The position numbers and the translations under genes are program-made. From contig JAAZKO010000009.1 of assembly GCA_012799795.1 (NCBI GenBank), forward strand, positions 1 to 15,137: a stretch of DNA of 15,137 nt, given 5' to 3'. The notes under the pieces were generated by a model that worked only from the letters and a program-made list of their open reading frames with translations, was not told where the DNA came from and ran no database searches. Below, piece after piece: positions 14,390 through 15,137 of the stretch. How positions within the stretch are numbered: the stretch's first letter is position 1; each line of letters begins with the position of its first letter. The DNA is from Minisyncoccota bacterium. GTDB taxonomy: Bacteria; Patescibacteriota; Microgenomatia; UBA1400; PJMF01.

Positions 14390-14445
14390 CGTTTAAGTTA
14401 CCTTAAACGGGAGAAGGAGGTCGTGAAAACTCCTACCCATTCTCC
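14390..14445 (-). other. Tandem hairpins just downstream of the 16S rRNA 3' end
   Basis: In 16S direction, a bulged stem GGAGA/TCTCC plus AGGAG/CTCCT (within 14445-14410) is followed by a perfect 8-bp hairpin CGTTTAAG-GTAA-CTTAAACG (14409-14390). The tail after it is AAAAATTAAAA, not T-rich, so these look more like precursor-rRNA processing structures than a terminator. The first stem contains a second CCTCCTT, repeating the anti-Shine-Dalgarno core found in the 16S 3' end. Confidence 0.4.
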
Positions 14446-14447
14446 TT

Positions 14448-15137
<690 letters not shown>

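Larger units (their letters stand above)
14019..14447. other. 429-bp spacer between clpB and 16S rRNA
   Basis: This gap has no tRNA and no 23S start. Reading in the 16S direction it holds the post-16S hairpins, a plus-strand mini-unit (candidate promoter, GGAGG, two tiny ORFs, terminator-like hairpin), the CIRCE-like operator, the clpB promoter and an AT-rich clpB leader of about 90 nt. I see no larger gene in it. Confidence 0.8.

Noticed and set aside
14390..14409. Perfect 8-bp hairpin downstream of 16S as a rho-independent terminator
   Set aside because: It is AT-rich and followed by A-rich sequence in the 16S direction; in the plus direction it is followed by GGGAGAAGG. Neither is a U-tract.
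14019..14447. Search for spacer tRNAs or a 23S start after 16S
   Set aside because: No cloverleaf with a T arm (GGTTCRA) and no recognisable 23S 5' sequence is present on either strand.

Overview
The window looks like chromosomal DNA from an uncultivated Candidate Phyla Radiation (Patescibacteria) bacterium, possibly of the Microgenomates/Parcubacteria kind. This is inferred, not tested by a search. The basis is AT-rich DNA, lysine/asparagine/isoleucine-rich proteins, a shortened triose-phosphate isomerase, a DUF2298/'YYY' membrane protein beside a GT39 protein mannosyltransferase, small surface proteins with PEGA, SH3b and SIMPL domains, no encoded CCA on the tRNA, and a 16S rRNA whose sequence around the universal 1391 site departs from the usual bacterial form.

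Layout. 1-1139 (-): 5' part of a UvrD/PcrA helicase gene, running off the left edge. Divergent from it are triose-phosphate isomerase (1220-1903, +) and three membrane/surface genes: a GT39-type protein mannosyltransferase (2013-3380), an FAD-dependent HemY/UDP-galactopyranose-mutase-like oxidoreductase (3426-4757) and a large DUF2298 protein (about 4812-6998). The plus-strand block meets a minus-strand block tail to tail with a 20-bp overlap. The minus block, in transcription order from the right, is 16S rRNA (3' part, about 14448-15137, running off the right edge), clpB (11454-14018), tRNA-Ile(GAT) (11321-11394), lon (8882-11227), a membrane-anchored PEGA/SH3b protein (7846-8844) and a SIMPL-domain protein (6979-7779).

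Four points stand out. (1) lon and clpB each carry an inverted repeat TTAGCA-N15-TGCTAA upstream. This has the exact geometry of the HrcA operator CIRCE, but the inner triplets differ from the canonical sequence, and both copies sit 29-30 nt before the -10 box. They suggest a shared heat-shock regulon with a variant operator. (2) The 16S gene is followed by clpB, not by tRNA-Ile/Ala and 23S, and tRNA-Ile(GAT) stands alone between clpB and lon, so the rRNA operon appears split. (3) Most protein genes have little or no 5' leader: -10 boxes lie 6-14 nt before the start codon and Shine-Dalgarno sequences are absent, although the 16S keeps an intact anti-SD. clpB is the clear exception, with GGAGAG. 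(4) The 429-bp gap between clpB and 16S holds a compact plus-strand unit (promoter, GGAGG, two abutting tiny ORFs, terminator-like hairpin) that diverges from clpB across the operator.

Functionally the right half is proteostasis (ClpB disaggregase, Lon protease) plus translation RNAs. The left half is DNA repair, a central glycolytic enzyme and a probable cell-surface glycosylation group.
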